A stretch of 64,000 nucleotides of DNA from Hordeum vulgare subsp. vulgare (taxonomy: Eukaryota; Streptophyta; Magnoliopsida; Poales; Poaceae). The position numbers and the translations under genes were made by a program. The stretch covers positions 355,443,823-355,507,822 of the forward strand of contig NC_058524.1 in the NCBI RefSeq assembly GCF_904849725.1, written 5' to 3'. Of this stretch, positions 44,570 through 56,536 are shown piece by piece (positions within the stretch are counted from its first letter, which is position 1; every line of letters starts with the position of its first letter). Under the pieces are notes generated by a model that was not told where the DNA came from, did no database searches, and saw only the letters and a list, made by a program, of their open reading frames with translations.

Positions 44570-46171
44570 CCCAAGGTAAGTACCCGATCAATGCCTGTCC
44601 TCTGACGATACTAGACAAAGAGGTCCACTCGATTGGTACCCAGCCCACATGTTGTACGTCTTACAAGCACCGGCTATGGATAGTAGCAACCATGCGGGGA
44701 CCAACAATGTGCCCGGAACACGTAAAAATAGCATAGTCGTCCTACCTGGCACGACCCCGTCACGAGAGTGACCACACATCACTCCCGCCACTAGTAATGT
44801 GGTTCTTTGCTAGCACCGACCAGAGTAATCAACAACGCCTCGTCCCATAAAGGGGTAACGTGGTCTCACATGTAAGGTTGGGATAGTCGACACATCATAA
44901 ATCTAATCCAATTTCCGAAACCATACTCACACAAAATACCCGGTGCACCACTTCACCAAAAGTGGCCACCTAACTCATCATCACCCTCGGGCATTAGTGG
45001 CACCCGACGGTGTTTTCATAAACCTTTGATTTATACCATCATCATGCTCATGCTACCATTATGCTTAGCTCTACTTGTTAACATGATATTAGCGTGATCC
45101 TCATAGGTGGTAGCATCATGCTCACAATGCAAGTGCTCTGGAGGAGCCATCGGTAACATCACTTCAATGATTTAACGAATATTTATGATCACATGCAACG
45201 GAAATATTTTTTTTACTTAGCATGCAATATATCATATGCTCAAACATGGTCAAAGGGTTGCTTGCCTTGATCAGCTAAGTATCCGGGGTCTTCGGGGTCT
45301 TCAAGTCCAACTCCTTCATCAAACGGTGTTTCTATCGTCGTAATAAATAAAAAGCAATAAGTAGCTCACTCAAAACAGATCACAAAGTCACTTTAAAAAT
45401 GTTGTTTAATTCTGATAAATCCACATTGTTATTCTAAAAATATTTGTCTCTGGTTTCAGTGAAAGGAATATTTTTGAAAACAATTTAACTGAAACAAAAC
45501 TATTCCAAATATCATTTTTCATTATTAAAAAACAGATAAGTTGTCCTAAAAATTTGTCTAACAGATCTATTAAATACTTCTTATTTTTAGAAAAATAACA
45601 GTGGAAGAATCATCAGTTTTTACTCGTTAATTTTTTTATAAAAATATTTTAAAAGAGAGTTTTAAAAATAAAACAAAAAGGGAAACAGCCCTGGCCTGGC
45701 TCGTCCTGAGGCTGGGCCGGCCCAGATGGCCAGCCAGCCAGCCTGCCCAGGCGAGCGCGCTGTCAGGTTTGAACCTGATGCGCGGGCCCCTGCGGTCAGC
45801 GGCTGCGGGGAGCAAGGGAGAGGTGGGGCACACTTGTTGGGGTCATCTCCTATCTCTGGACAGAGAGGAGGAGGAGCACGCCGACGTGGCTACTGACGTC
45901 CTCAAGCCCTAACAACGCGGGAATTGGTCCGGCTCTTCGTCGCCTACCTGCTGGTGGTCGAGTCGACAACGGGGGGTTCTAGTTCACCGGCGACGAGGTG
46001 GCCACGACAGAGAGGTCTTGGTCAACGTGCAGATGGTGGATACGGGCACGGAATCGCTCGGGGAACTAAGGGGAAATGATCCTAGGGTCACGGGTAGTGT
46101 GTAAGTGAGCAGAGGGATGCTAGAACCGACGTGTAGCCGGAGATCGACCGGAGCTCCGAGGCGGAGGGGCC
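44570..46171 (-). repeat. Left LTR of element E, downstream part
   Basis: Matches 62589-63914 of the right LTR up to about 45882, then extends further. The outermost 800 bp, present at 61789-62588 in the right copy, are cut off by element C. The LTR is interrupted at 46172 by element A and resumes at 54260. No coding content. Confidence 0.85.
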
Positions 46172-47729
46172 TAATACGTCTCCAACGTATCTATAATTTT
46201 TGATCGTTTCATGCTATTATCTTGTCAAACTTTGGATGTTTTGTATGCCTTTTATATATTTTTTGGGACTAACTTATTAACTCAGTGCCAAGTGCCAGTT
46301 CCTATTTTTCCATGTTTTTGACCACTTTCAGAGGAGAATTTTAAACGGAGTCCAAACGGAACGAAACTGCCAAAAAGATTTTTTTCCGAAACAGAAAAAG
46401 ATCGGGAAGCCTGAGAATCAGGGCAGGGGGCCTGCAGGGACCCCACAAGCCCCCTAGCCGCGGCCAGGGGGGCCCGCGCCTCCCTGGCTTGTGGGCTCCC
46501 TGGGCCACCTCTGTCCTAGGACTTTCGCCTATAAATTCCCTAAAATCCCAGAAAAAATCACGAGATCATCGAAAGTACTTTTCCGCCGCCGCAAGCTTCT
46601 GTCTCCGCAAGATCCGATCTGGGGCACGTTCTGGTGCCCTGCCGGAGGGGGGGTTCGGATACGGAGGGTTTCTTCATCAACACCATGACCTCTTCGATGA
46701 TGCGTGAGTAGTTCACCATAGACCTATGGGTCCATAGCTAGTAGCTAGATGGCTTCTTCTCTCTCTTGGATGTTCAATACAAAGTTCTCCATGATCTTCA
46801 TGGAGATCTATCCGATGTAATCTTCTTTTGAGGTGTGTTTGTCGAGATCCGATGAATTGTGGATTTATGATCATATTATCTATGAATCTTATTTGTGTTT
46901 CTTCTTATCTCTCTTATGCATGATTTCATATCCTTGTAATTCTCTCCGAGTTGTGGGTTTTGTTTGGCCAACTAGATCTATGATTCTTGCAATGGGAGAA
47001 GTGCTTCGTTTGGGGTTCATATTGTGCGGTGACCTCACCAAGTGACAAAAGGGGTAGCGAGGCACGCATCATGTTGTTTCCATCAAGGGTAAAAAGATGG
47101 GGTTTTCATCATTGGTTTGAGATTATCCCTCTACATCACGTCATCTTGCTTAAGGCGTTACTCTGTTCGTCATGAACTCAATACACTAGATGCATGCTGG
47201 GTAGCGGTCGATGTGTGGAGTAATAATAGTAGATGCAGAAAGTATTGGTCTACTTATCTCGGACGTGATGCCTATATGTATGATCATTGCCTTAGATATC
47301 GTCATGACTTTGCCCGGTTCTATCAATTGCTCGACAGTAATTTGTTCGCCCACCGTAATATTTTCTATTTTGAAAGAAGCCACTAGTGAACACTATGGCC
47401 CCCGATTCTACTCCACACCATATTTTCAGCCTTACACTTTTTCTTCGTTGCACTTTCCGCCTTCAGATCTCACTTCGCAATCAATCTTGAAGGGATTGAC
47501 AACCCCTTTATAGCGTTGGGTGCAAGCTCTTTTGTGTTAGCGCAGGTACTCAGGAATTGACGAGATTCTCCTACTGGATTGATACCTTGGTTCTCAAACT
47601 GAGGGAAATACGTACTGCTCATGTGCTGCATCACCCTTTCCTCTTAAAGGGAAAAACCAACGCAAGCTCAAGAGACGACAGAAGGATCACTGGCACCATT
47701 GCCAGGGAAGGACTTTTGTCGATGTAGTA
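46172..47729 (+). repeat. 5' LTR of element A
   Basis: Begins TAATACGTCTCC (TG mutated to TA) and ends GATGTAGTA (CA mutated to TA). Contains the foldback 46429-46506, TATAAAT at 46530-46536 and a primer-site-like copy TGGCACCATTGCCAGGGA at 47691-47708. Confidence 0.92.
46429..46536 (+). promoter_or_regulatory. GC-rich foldback and TATA box in the A LTR
   Basis: Inverted arms with CCCCACAAGCC and GGCTTGTGGG around a CCGCGGCC core, followed by TATAAAT at 46530-46536. The 3' LTR copy is at 52960-53036 with TATAAAT at 53060-53066. Confidence 0.6.
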
Positions 47730-47739
47730 GAAGGATTTA

Positions 47740-47757
47740 TGGCGCCGTTGCCGGGGA
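47740..47757 (+). other. Primer binding site of element A (tRNA-Asp)
   Basis: Perfect TGGCGCCGTTGCCGGGGA, 10 nt after the LTR end. Confidence 0.88.
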
Positions 47758-47959
47758 GGACCAAGTCAAGAACTCATCCAAGTAATTGTCGCAAATTCAT
47801 CTCTTGCATTTACTTTGTTTGCTAGTTGCCTCTCGTTTTCCTCTTCCCCACTTCACAACTTTGCCTTTTTTGTTTGCCTTTTCCGTTCGCCTTTTCGTTC
47901 GCCCTTTTTCTCGCTTGATCTTTGTCCGCTTGTGTACTTGCTTGCTTTCCGGATTCGCC

Positions 47960-49067
47960 ATGACTGAAAAGACCAAACTTTGTGACTTCTCGAATACTAA
48001 TAATAATGATTTTATTAGTACTCCGATTTCTCCCGCCACTAGTGCGGAGTCATACGAAATCAATGCCGCTTTGCTGAGTCTTGTTATGAAAGAGCAATTC
48101 TCCGGCCTTCCTAGTGAAGATGCCGCATCCCATGTTAACACCTTCATTGAGCTTTGCGATACGAAAAAGAAGATAGATGTGGATAATGATGTGATTAAAT
48201 TGAAGCTTTTTCCTTTCTCGTTGCGAGATCGAGCAAAAACTTGTTTTCTTCTTTGCCCAAAAATAGTATCGATTCTTGGGATAAGTGCAAAAATGCTTAT
48301 ATATCCAAGTATTTTCTGCTAGCTAAGACCATCTCTCTCCGTAATGATATCATGAACTTTAAGCAAATTGATCATGAACATGTTGCACAATCTTGGGAGA
48401 GAATGAAATAGATGATTAGAAATTGTCCCACACAAGGCTTGAGTCTTTGGATGGTTATCCAAATATTCTACACTAGCTTGAATTTCACTTCTAGAAATAT
48501 CTTGGACTCCGCCTCAGGTAGAATGTTCATGGAAATCACGTTAGGAGAAGCCACAAAACTCCTAGACAATATGATGACGAACTACTCTTAGTGGCATACT
48601 AAACGGTCACCTACTAGTAAGAAGGTACACGCTATAGAACAAATTAACTCGTTGAGTGTTAAGATGGATGAGTTAATGAATTTGGTTGCTAGTAGAAGTG
48701 CTCCTTTAGATCCTAATGATATGCTCTTGTCTTCCTTGATTGACAGTAGCAACGCTAGCTTGGACGATAATTTTGTTGGTAGGAATATTTTTGGCAACAA
48801 CAATGCTTTTAGAGGAAACTATGTTCCTAGGCCTTTTCCTAGTAACCCCTCTAATAACTTTGGCAACTCCTACAACAATACTCATGGAAATTACAATAGA
48901 TTACCCTCTGATCTAGAGAGTAATATCAAAGAGTTTATCAACTCGCAAAAAAAAATCAATGCGTCCATAGAGGAAAAACTACTCAAAATTGACAATTTGG
49001 CTAAGAGCGTAGAATGTTTAGTGATGTTGATGCTTAGAAACTTAGATGTGCTCCTCCCAAGATCAAT
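47960..49067 (+). pseudogene. gag: Gag of element A, broken by frameshifts and stops
   Basis: Starts at ATG 47960 (MTEKTKLCDF) after a leader that ends in a Pro/Phe-coding T-rich stretch. The capsid core is recognisable (EQFSGLPSEDAASHVNTFIELCD, then KLKLFPFSLRDRAKT). A 1-bp deletion near 48245 shifts the frame. The next frame holds stops at about 48409 and 48588 and an Asn-rich linker (48652-49020) typical of Athila-type gag. A second shift near 49030-49070 brings in the protease frame. No zinc knuckle. Capsid assembly role by family. Confidence 0.85.
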
Positions 49068-50030
49068 ATGGATGAAACTTTGAAAGCTATGCGTGTTTCC
49101 ATGATTGAGAGCAAAGAAAGAACCGCCCAACTTCGTGCTAGACATGAATGGCTTAAAAAGGCGTGTTCTCGTGATAAGAATCACGAAGATCTTAAAGTGC
49201 TTGGTGTGACTCCCATTGAATCTTTGTTTTCTTGTGTCAAACCTAATGATGATGGTGTTGGATATGAATCCACTTTGGTTGAAAAGCGCCCCAATGATTC
49301 GGAGTCCATCTATCTTGATGCTAAAAGCATTCAAAGTGGAGTAGAAGATATTAAAACTTTGAGTAGTAATGAAATTACTACTTTGGATTTCAAGGAATTC
49401 AATTATGATAGTTTCTCCTTGATTGAATGCATTTCCTTGATGCAATCCATGCTAAACTCTCCAAACGCTTATAGCCAAAACAAGGCCTTTACCGATCATA
49501 TCGTCGAAGCTATGATAAAATCTCTTGAAGAGAAACTTGAGTTCGAAGTCTCTATCCCTAGAAAGCTTCATGATGAGTGGGAACCTACTATCAAAATCAA
49601 AATCAAAAACTATGAATGCAATGCTTTGTGTGATTTGGGTGATAGTGTTTCCGCGATTCCAAAGTCTTTGTGTGATGTTCTGGGTTTTAATGAGCTTGAA
49701 GAGTGTTCTCTTAATTTGCATCTTGCGGATTCTACTGTCAAGAAACCCATGGAAAGGATCAATGATGTTCTTATTATTGCAAATAGGAACTATGTACTCG
49801 TGGACTTCACTGTGCTTGACATTGATTGCAATCCTATATGCCCTATTATTCTTGGTAGACCTTTCCTAAGAACTATCGGTGCTATCATCGATATGAAGGA
49901 AGGGAATATTAGATTTCAATTTCCTTTAAAGAAGGGAATGGAGCACTTTCCTAGAAATAAAATAAGATTGCCTTATGAATCCATTATGAGGGCCACTTAT
50001 GGTTTGAGCACCAAAGACGACGATACGTGA
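49068..50030 (+). CDS. Gag C-terminus and aspartic protease of element A
   Basis: An open frame of 320 codons ending at TGA 50028-50030. The protease domain is in its second half: ALCDLGDSVSAIP at about 49623, where the family has DLGAS, so one active-site neighbour is changed from Ala to Asp. It continues to CPIILGRPFLRT, the second conserved protease segment. The N-terminal part continues the gag linker and is acidic. The frame closes directly after the protease. The region that would hold RT in an autonomous Athila is replaced by the UTR shared with F and G. It is downstream of gag frameshifts, so it is not expected to be made as part of a polyprotein. Confidence 0.75.
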   Translation: MDETLKAMRVSMIESKERTAQLRARHEWLKKACSRDKNHEDLKVLGVTPIESLFSCVKPNDDGVGYESTLVEKRPNDSESIYLDAKSIQSGVEDIKTLSSNEITTLDFKEFNYDSFSLIECISLMQSMLNSPNAYSQNKAFTDHIVEAMIKSLEEKLEFEVSIPRKLHDEWEPTIKIKIKNYECNALCDLGDSVSAIPKSLCDVLGFNELEECSLNLHLADSTVKKPMERINDVLIIANRNYVLVDFTVLDIDCNPICPIILGRPFLRTIGAIIDMKEGNIRFQFPLKKGMEHFPRNKIRLPYESIMRATYGLSTKDDDT

Positions 50031-50077
50031 TTCTATCGCTTTTATGCCTAGCTAAGGGCGTTAAACAATAGCGCTTG

Positions 50078-50093
50078 TTGGGAGGCAACCCAA
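50078..50093 (+). other. Conserved hairpin after the A protease
   Basis: TTGGG, loop AGGCAA, CCCAA, 48 bp after the stop codon. Same place and loop as in G, with a longer compensated stem in F. Confidence 0.55.
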
Positions 50094-52686
50094 TGAATTT
50101 ATTTATTTTTATTTCTGTTCTGTTGCATCCACGCCATCATAATTCTGTTGTGATTGTGTTTTTTGTGTTTCTTTTTGTGTTTGAGCCAAGCAAAACCTTT
50201 ATGACTAGTCTTGGTAATGGTTGTTTGATCCTGCTGGAAAAAGGCAGAAACTTTTCGCTCACAAGATGATTTTTCATTTTTATTCAGCAAGAGCTCTTGA
50301 GTTTATTATTTTTGCTGGTGGTTGATATGCCTTTTTCCCAGGCATTAGTAAATTTTCAGAATTTCTGAGGTACCAGAAGTATACGAAGTATACAGATTGC
50401 TACAGACTTGTCTGTTTTTGACAGATTCTGTTTTTTTTTTGTTGAGTTGGTTGCTTGTTTTGATGAAACTATGGATAGTATCGGGGGGGGGGGTACTAGC
50501 CATGGAAAAGTGAGAATAAAGTAGCCCAACACCAATATAAATAGAAATGAAGATTGCTACAGTACCTAAAGTGGTGGTAGTTTGTTTTCTTGTGCTAATG
50601 TTATCACGAGTTTCTGTTTAAGTTTTGTGTTGTGAAGTTTTCAAGTTTTGGGTGATGTTCTCATGGACAAAGAGATAAGGAGTGGAAAGAGCTCAATCTT
50701 GGGGATGCCCAAGGCATCCCAAGCCAAATTCAAGGACACCAAAAAGCCTAAGCTTGGGGATGCCCCGGGAAGGCATCCCCTCTTTCGTCTTCAATCCATC
50801 GGTAACATTACTTGGAGCTATATTTTTATTCACCACATGATATGTGTTTTGCTTGGAGCGTCCTGTATCTTAGGAGTCTTTTCTTTTTGTTGTGTAACAA
50901 TCATCCTTGCTGCACACCTTTAGAGAGATACATGCACTCATCCTGATTTTGCTAGAATGCTCATAGTGCTTCACTTATATCTTTTGAACTAGATAATTTT
51001 GCTCTATGTGCTTCACTTATATCTTTTAGAGCACGGCGGTGCGTGACTTGGTAGTTGGCTTATTCTATGAAAGTAGTTCCAAAGGTGATAGGTACCCAAA
51101 GAGGATACAAAAACCTCCATCTTCAAGTGCATTGAGTAGAAAGAGAAGTTTTGATTCATCTCAATTAGTTTTGAGACGTGAATTTGGTAATATTAAGAGT
51201 TATGTTAGTAGGGTGTTGTGAATCTAGAAACACTTGTGTTGAAGTTAGTGATTCCCGTAGCATGCACATATGGTGAACCGCTATGTTAGGAAGTTGGAAC
51301 ATAATTGACCTATTGATTGTCATCCTTTGTGTTGAGGTCGGGATCGCGCGATGGTTAACACCTACCAACCCTTCCCCTAGGAGTATGTGTTTAGTAATTT
51401 GTTTCGATTACTAATAAAAACTTTCGCAACAAGTATGTGAGTTCTTCATGACTAATGCGAGTCCATGGTATAGATGCACTTTCACCTTCCACCATTGCTA
51501 GCCTCCCTAGTGTCGCGCAATTCTCGCCGGTGCACAAACCCACCATATGCCTTCCTCAAAACAGCCACCATACCTACCTACTATGGCATTTTCATAGCCA
51601 TTCCGAGATATATTGCCATGCAACTCCCACCGTTCTGTCTCATGACTTGTGCCGTCACTCTCATATTGCAATTGCATGACCGTAAGATAGCTAGCAAGAT
51701 GTTTCAACGTCATACGCCAAGCTAGATCGTTGCACATCCCGGTACACTGTCGGAGGCATTTCCTATAGAGTCATCATCGTTCTAAGCTTTGAGCTGTGAG
51801 TAAATAAAAGTGTGATGATCATCATTATTAGAGCATTGTCCCATGTGAGGAAATAAAAAAAGGGCAAAGAGCCCAAATAAGAAAAAAGGGGCCTAAGAGC
51901 CCAAATAAAAAAAGAGAAAAGGAGAGAAGGGACAATGCTACTATCTTTTTCCACAGTTGTGCTTCATAATAGCACCATGTTCTTCATGATTGAGAGCTTC
52001 TTGCTTTCTCACTACCATATGCTAGTGGGAATCTTCATTATATAACTTGTCTGGTATATTCCAATGATGGGCTTCCTCAAAATTGCCCTAGGTCTTCGTG
52101 AGCAAGCAAGTTGGATGCACACCCACTAGTTCTCCTTTTTGAGCTTTCACATACTTATAGCTCTAGTCCATCCCTTGTATGGCAATCCCTACTCATTCAA
52201 ATTGATATCTATTAATGGGCATCTCCATAGACCTTTGATACGCCGAGTCAATGTGACCATCTCCTCCTTTTTGTCTCGCAACCACCACCACACTCTATTC
52301 CACCTATAGTGCTATATCCATGGCTCACGCTCATATATTACGTGATAGTTATAAAAAGTTTGAGAAAGTAAGAGTGCGAAAACAATTACTTGGCCAATAC
52401 CGGGGTTGTGCATGATTTACATTAGTTGTGTGAAGATGATGGAGCATAACCACACTATATGATTTTGTAGGGATAACTTTCCTTGGCCTTGTTATTGTGA
52501 AACTTCATGATTACCTTGCTTGAAGTATTATTGTTTTCATGTCAATAGCAAACTATTGTTTTGAATCTTACAGATCTGAACATTCATGTCACATGAAATA
52601 AGTTGCAAAGGACAACTATGCTAGGTAGCATTCCACATAAAAAATTCAGTCTTTATCACTTCCCTACTCGAGGACGAGCAGGAGTT
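50094..52686 (+). other. Long 3' untranslated region of element A
   Basis: No supported ORF. Two adjacent stem-loops at about 50699-50721 and 50756-50780 (the second with 9-bp arms GGGGATGCC and GGCATCCCC). Each begins in a PPT-like motif (50695-50708 and 50750-50763). A G9 run lies near 50484. The region is collinear with F and G. Confidence 0.65.
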
Positions 52687-52700
52687 AAGCTTGTGGATGC
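52687..52700 (+). other. Polypurine tract of element A
   Basis: AAGCTTGTGGATGC, one base before the 3' LTR. It has a G to T change relative to the two internal PPT-like copies. Confidence 0.7.
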
Positions 52701-52701
52701 T

Positions 52702-54259
52702 TGATACGTCTCCAACGTATCCATAATTTTTGATGGTTTCATGCTATTATGTTGGCAAACTTTGGATGTTTTGTATGCCTTTTATATATTATTTGGGACT
52801 AACTTATTAACTTAGTGCCAAGTGCCAGTTCCTGTTTTTTCCATGTTTTTGACCCCTTTCAGAGGAGAATTTTAAACGGAGTCCAAACGGAACCAAATTG
52901 CCAAAAAGATTTTTTTCCGAAAGAGAAAAAGATCAGGAAGCCTGAGAATCAGGGCAGGGGGCCTGCAGGGACCCCACAAGCCACCTAGCCGCGGCCACGG
53001 GGCCCGCGCCTCCCTGGCTTGTGGCCTCCCTGGGCCACCTCTGCCCTAGGACTTTCGCCTATAAATTCCCTAAAATCCTAGAAAAAATCAGGAGATCATC
53101 GAAAGTACTTTTCCGCCGACGCAAGCTTCTGTCTCCGCAAGATCCCATCTGGGGCATGTTCTGGTGCCCCGTCGGAGGGGGGATTCGGATACGGAGGGCT
53201 TCTTCATCAACACCATGACCTCTCCGATGATGCGTGAGTAGTTCACCATAGACCTACGGGTCCATAGCTAGTAGCTAGATGGCTTCTTCTCTCTCTTGGA
53301 TCTTCAATACAAAGTTCTCCATGATCTTCATGGAGATCTATCCGATGTAATCTTCTTTTGCGATGTGTTTGTCGAGATCCGATGAATTGTGGATTTATGA
53401 TCGGATTATCTATGAATCTTATTTGAGTTTCTTCTGATCTCTCTTATGCATGATTTCATATCCTTGTAATTCTCTTCGAGTTGTGGGTTTTTTTTGGCCA
53501 ACTATATCTATGATTCTTGCAATGGGAGAAGTGCTTGGTTTTGGGTTCATATCGTGCGGTGACCTCACCCAGTGACAAAAGGGGTAGCGAGGCACGCATC
53601 ATGTTGTTGCCATCATGGGTAAAAAGATGGGGTTTTCATCATTGGTTTGAGATTATCCCTCTAAATCATCTCATCTTGATTAAGGTGTTACTCTGTTCGT
53701 CATGAACTCAATACACTATATGCATGCTGGATAGCGGTCGATGTGTGGAGTAATAGTAGTAGATGCAGAAAGTATCGGTCTACTTGTCTCGGACGTGATG
53801 CCTATATGTATGATCATTTCCTTAGATATCGTCATGACTTTGCGCGGTTCTATCAATTCCTCGACAGTAATTTGTTCACCCACCGTAATATTTGCTATTT
53901 TGAGAGAATCCTCTAGGGAACACTATGGTCCCCGGGTCTACTCCACACCATATTTTCAGCCTTACACTTTTTCTTCGTTGCACTTTCCGCCTTTAGATCT
54001 CACTTTGCAATCAATCTTGAAGGGATTGACAACCCCTTTATAGCGTTGGGTGCAAGCTCTTTTGAGTTTGCGCAGGTACTCTAGACTTGACGAGATTCTC
54101 CTACTGGATTGATACCTTGGTTCTCAAACTAAGGTAAATACTTACTGCTCCTGTGTTGCATCACGCTTTCCTCTTCAAGGGAAAAACCAACGCAAGCTCA
54201 AGAGATGATAGAAGGATCTCTGGCACCATTGCCGGGGAAGGACTTCTGTCGACATAGCA
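52702..54259 (+). repeat. 3' LTR of element A
   Basis: 1558 bp, TGATACGTCTCC to GACATAGCA, with a primer-site-like copy at 54221-54238. Confidence 0.93.
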
Positions 54260-56009
54260 GGTCCTCGATCGATCTCGAGCACCATGGCTCTGTTTGATCA
54301 ATGGGGTGTCTAGGGAGGTGATTGGGGTCTAGGTGGACTCGAGCGAGGGGTGCTGGAGCGAGGGGGTGGCCTTATATAGGCCCGTGACGGTGCACCGGGT
54401 GGGAAGCTCCGGTGGTTTCATCGTCGCGTGCATGGGGGCACAGAGAGAGGCTGGGGTCGAAACCACGGTCCCAGGACGTGGTTTTCGACCTTCGAGCTCA
54501 CTGCGAGAGAGGGGGAAGTGAGGAGTGGCTAGCCTGCGTGGCCGCCTTCCTCTGGCCGCTACTGGTGTGCGCGGGCACGCATCGCACCGGCTCTCAGCGC
54601 AGGAAAGGAGGGGTCCTGGGGGTCTCCTGATGAAGAGGAGTTGTCGGGGGAGAGGAGGGACACCGCAGGGAGGCTGGAACTGGCCGAGGGAATTCGCCCC
54701 CACCTCGGTTGCTCTCTGTAGTGCGGCTAGAGCGCATCTTTGGCATGCTGGCGTGCTCTAGGGTGCCTTTGACTTGCCTGGCATGTCATGGGCCCTTTCT
54801 TGGAGGTGCCTAGTTGTTTGAATCTCATGGGAGCACCGTCTGGTCAAAGGAGGGGAGGAAACCAGATGCGGTTAGCCTTGGGCTGAAGCTTAGATTGGCG
54901 TTTTTGGATTTACTACTTAGAACCAGAGAAGAGCCACTTAACTGGAGTTGGGGACTAATGCTAGCAACCTAATCTAGGAGTTTAAGAGAAAGGGAGTGGG
55001 TGTAGCTGGGGTCAAGAGGGGTTTTGCCAAACAGTCAAAAGGTGCTCGACAGTGGTTTGGGGTGGTTTCACCCCACCACTGGCTATGAAACTTAACAGGA
55101 CTAGGTTTGGTGCAAAAACATGAGGCTAGACCAAGTTTGGGCTCCATTGGACAAGTTTAGCTATGTAAACTTGAAATCACTCCTAAATGGCCAGATCTGT
55201 CCCTTCCAAAGGGATTTTGGGAAAATCAAGTCCCACAAATCCCATTTTTGGCATGGAGTCCTAATTTGAGGTATTAGGCAGTCGTGCAAAGTTTCAGCTC
55301 CATTGGATACACTTTGCTATGTAGAGTTGCTCTAACTTCATACTGGACATAAAGGCTTGTGGAATTATTTGGTGACCCTAACCACCTTGGATCAAGGTGA
55401 AACTTTATATGGCCACCAAATATGGCTTAGGGAGGTCACTGGGATTTTCTAGGAATTTTTGAGAATATTTCCTTTGGAAATATTTCAAAAGGTCAAAACA
55501 GGCAGAATTGATTTTTAGGGTTTTACTCAATTATTTATAATATAAATAGGGGTTTAAAATCTTATGTATGTAAAATATATGTCCTGTGAGTATCTCCAAA
55601 TTTTCTCAGATTTTTCTAACGCAGAAAAGTATTTTTCCATATAGGAATATCATTTCTCGCCTCAGAAATGGACATGCAAATAAAATAGAAAAATAATTTC
55701 TAAAATAATTATTTTATGGTTTTGGTAAACTAAAGTAGTCTTAGAACCACATCACCAACTTTGGGTAAGAGCACTCTCTTGCCATCAAGGGCTTGTAGTG
55801 CAACCCAATCAGGGTTTTGAAATAACCAGAAATAAGAAAAAGGATTCTGAGAAGATTTAAGTTATGAAAAGCATGGTTTTGATAATACACAATCAAGCAT
55901 ACAAGCATACAAGGACAATCATGGCACTCACATCACTGATTTTGGAAACGTTTTTATAAACTCAGATTTTTGAATTACAGTAAAAGTGTAGTGAAAACAG
56001 GGTGTGACA
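54260..56009 (-). repeat. Left LTR of element E, upstream (promoter) part
   Basis: On the minus strand the LTR starts TGTCACACCC at 56009 beside a GGGGATAGG polypurine tract. CCTATATAAG at 54380-54371 is a strong TATA box. Element A is inserted about 110 bp downstream of it. With the missing 800 bp the whole LTR would be about 4.1 kb. The ORFs at 54329-54761 are in GC-rich leader sequence and have no recognisable product. Confidence 0.85.
54371..54380 (-). promoter_or_regulatory. TATA box in the E LTR
   Basis: CCTATATAAG on the minus strand, about 1.6 kb from the LTR start, followed by a GC-rich leader. Confidence 0.65.
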
Positions 56010-56051
56010 AACCTATCCCCTTACAAGAATCTCGTCCCCGAGATTCCTAAT
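56010..56051 (-). other. Polypurine tract region of element E
   Basis: On the minus strand AAGGGGATAGGTT precedes the LTR start at 56009. Confidence 0.6.
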
Positions 56052-56536
56052 CTAGGTGCTAAAAAGATACGAAAATTCAGATCGGAGATAGTCTTCACGC
56101 TCCCATGTTGCTTCTGCTTCGGTGTGGTTGCTCCACTAAACCTTGATATACTTGATGGTCCGGCTTCTGGTGCAACGCTCTGATTCATCCAAGATGTGGA
56201 TCGGTCTCTCACGATAAGTGAGGTCTAGTTGAAGGTCGATGGCCTGATGGTCAATGTCCTTATAAAGATTTGGATGGTTCGGCGCTTGCAGACACTTCCG
56301 GAGTTGTGACACATGGAAAACGTTGTGCACACCCGAAAGTTCCGGAGGTAGCTCCAACTGGTAAGCAATTCTCCACGCCTAGTCGTGATCTTAAAACGAC
56401 CAATGAACCTTGTAGCAAGTTTCCCTTTGACGTGGAAACACTTGGTTCCTTTGAAAGGTGTGAGGCGGAGGTACACCTAGTCTCTGGGAACAAACTCCAC
56501 TTCTCTGCAGTGACAATCCGCATAGCTCTTTTGTCA
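56052..56536 (-). pseudogene. pol: Integrase tail and chromodomain remnant of element E
   Basis: After TGA at 56536-56534 the frame continues with QKSYAD, a TAG near 56480, then YLRLTPFKGTKCF and KLATRFIGRFKI. A 1-bp shift near 56360 moves into the frame with LPPELSGVHNVFHVSQLRKCL. The chromodomain part has KV then TAG (56138-56136) where D has KVQW, followed by WSNHTEAEATWERE. The last stop is TAG at 56054-56052. Confidence 0.85.

Larger units (their letters stand above)
46172..54259 (+). mobile_element. Element A: gag-protease-only LTR retrotransposon (8088 bp)
   Basis: LTRs at 46172-47729 and 52702-54259 are both 1558 bp. Flanks GGGCC (46167-46171) and GGTCC (54260-54264) match at 4 of 5 bases. 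The first base pair of the 5' LTR is TA, where the 3' LTR has TG. The interior has a tRNA-Asp primer site, a broken gag, a protease, then 2.6 kb of UTR and no RT, RNase H or integrase. Non-autonomous. Confidence 0.93.

Noticed and set aside
54329..54761. Overlapping GC-rich ORFs on both strands
   Set aside because: They sit around the TATA box and leader of the E LTR, and no product is recognisable.
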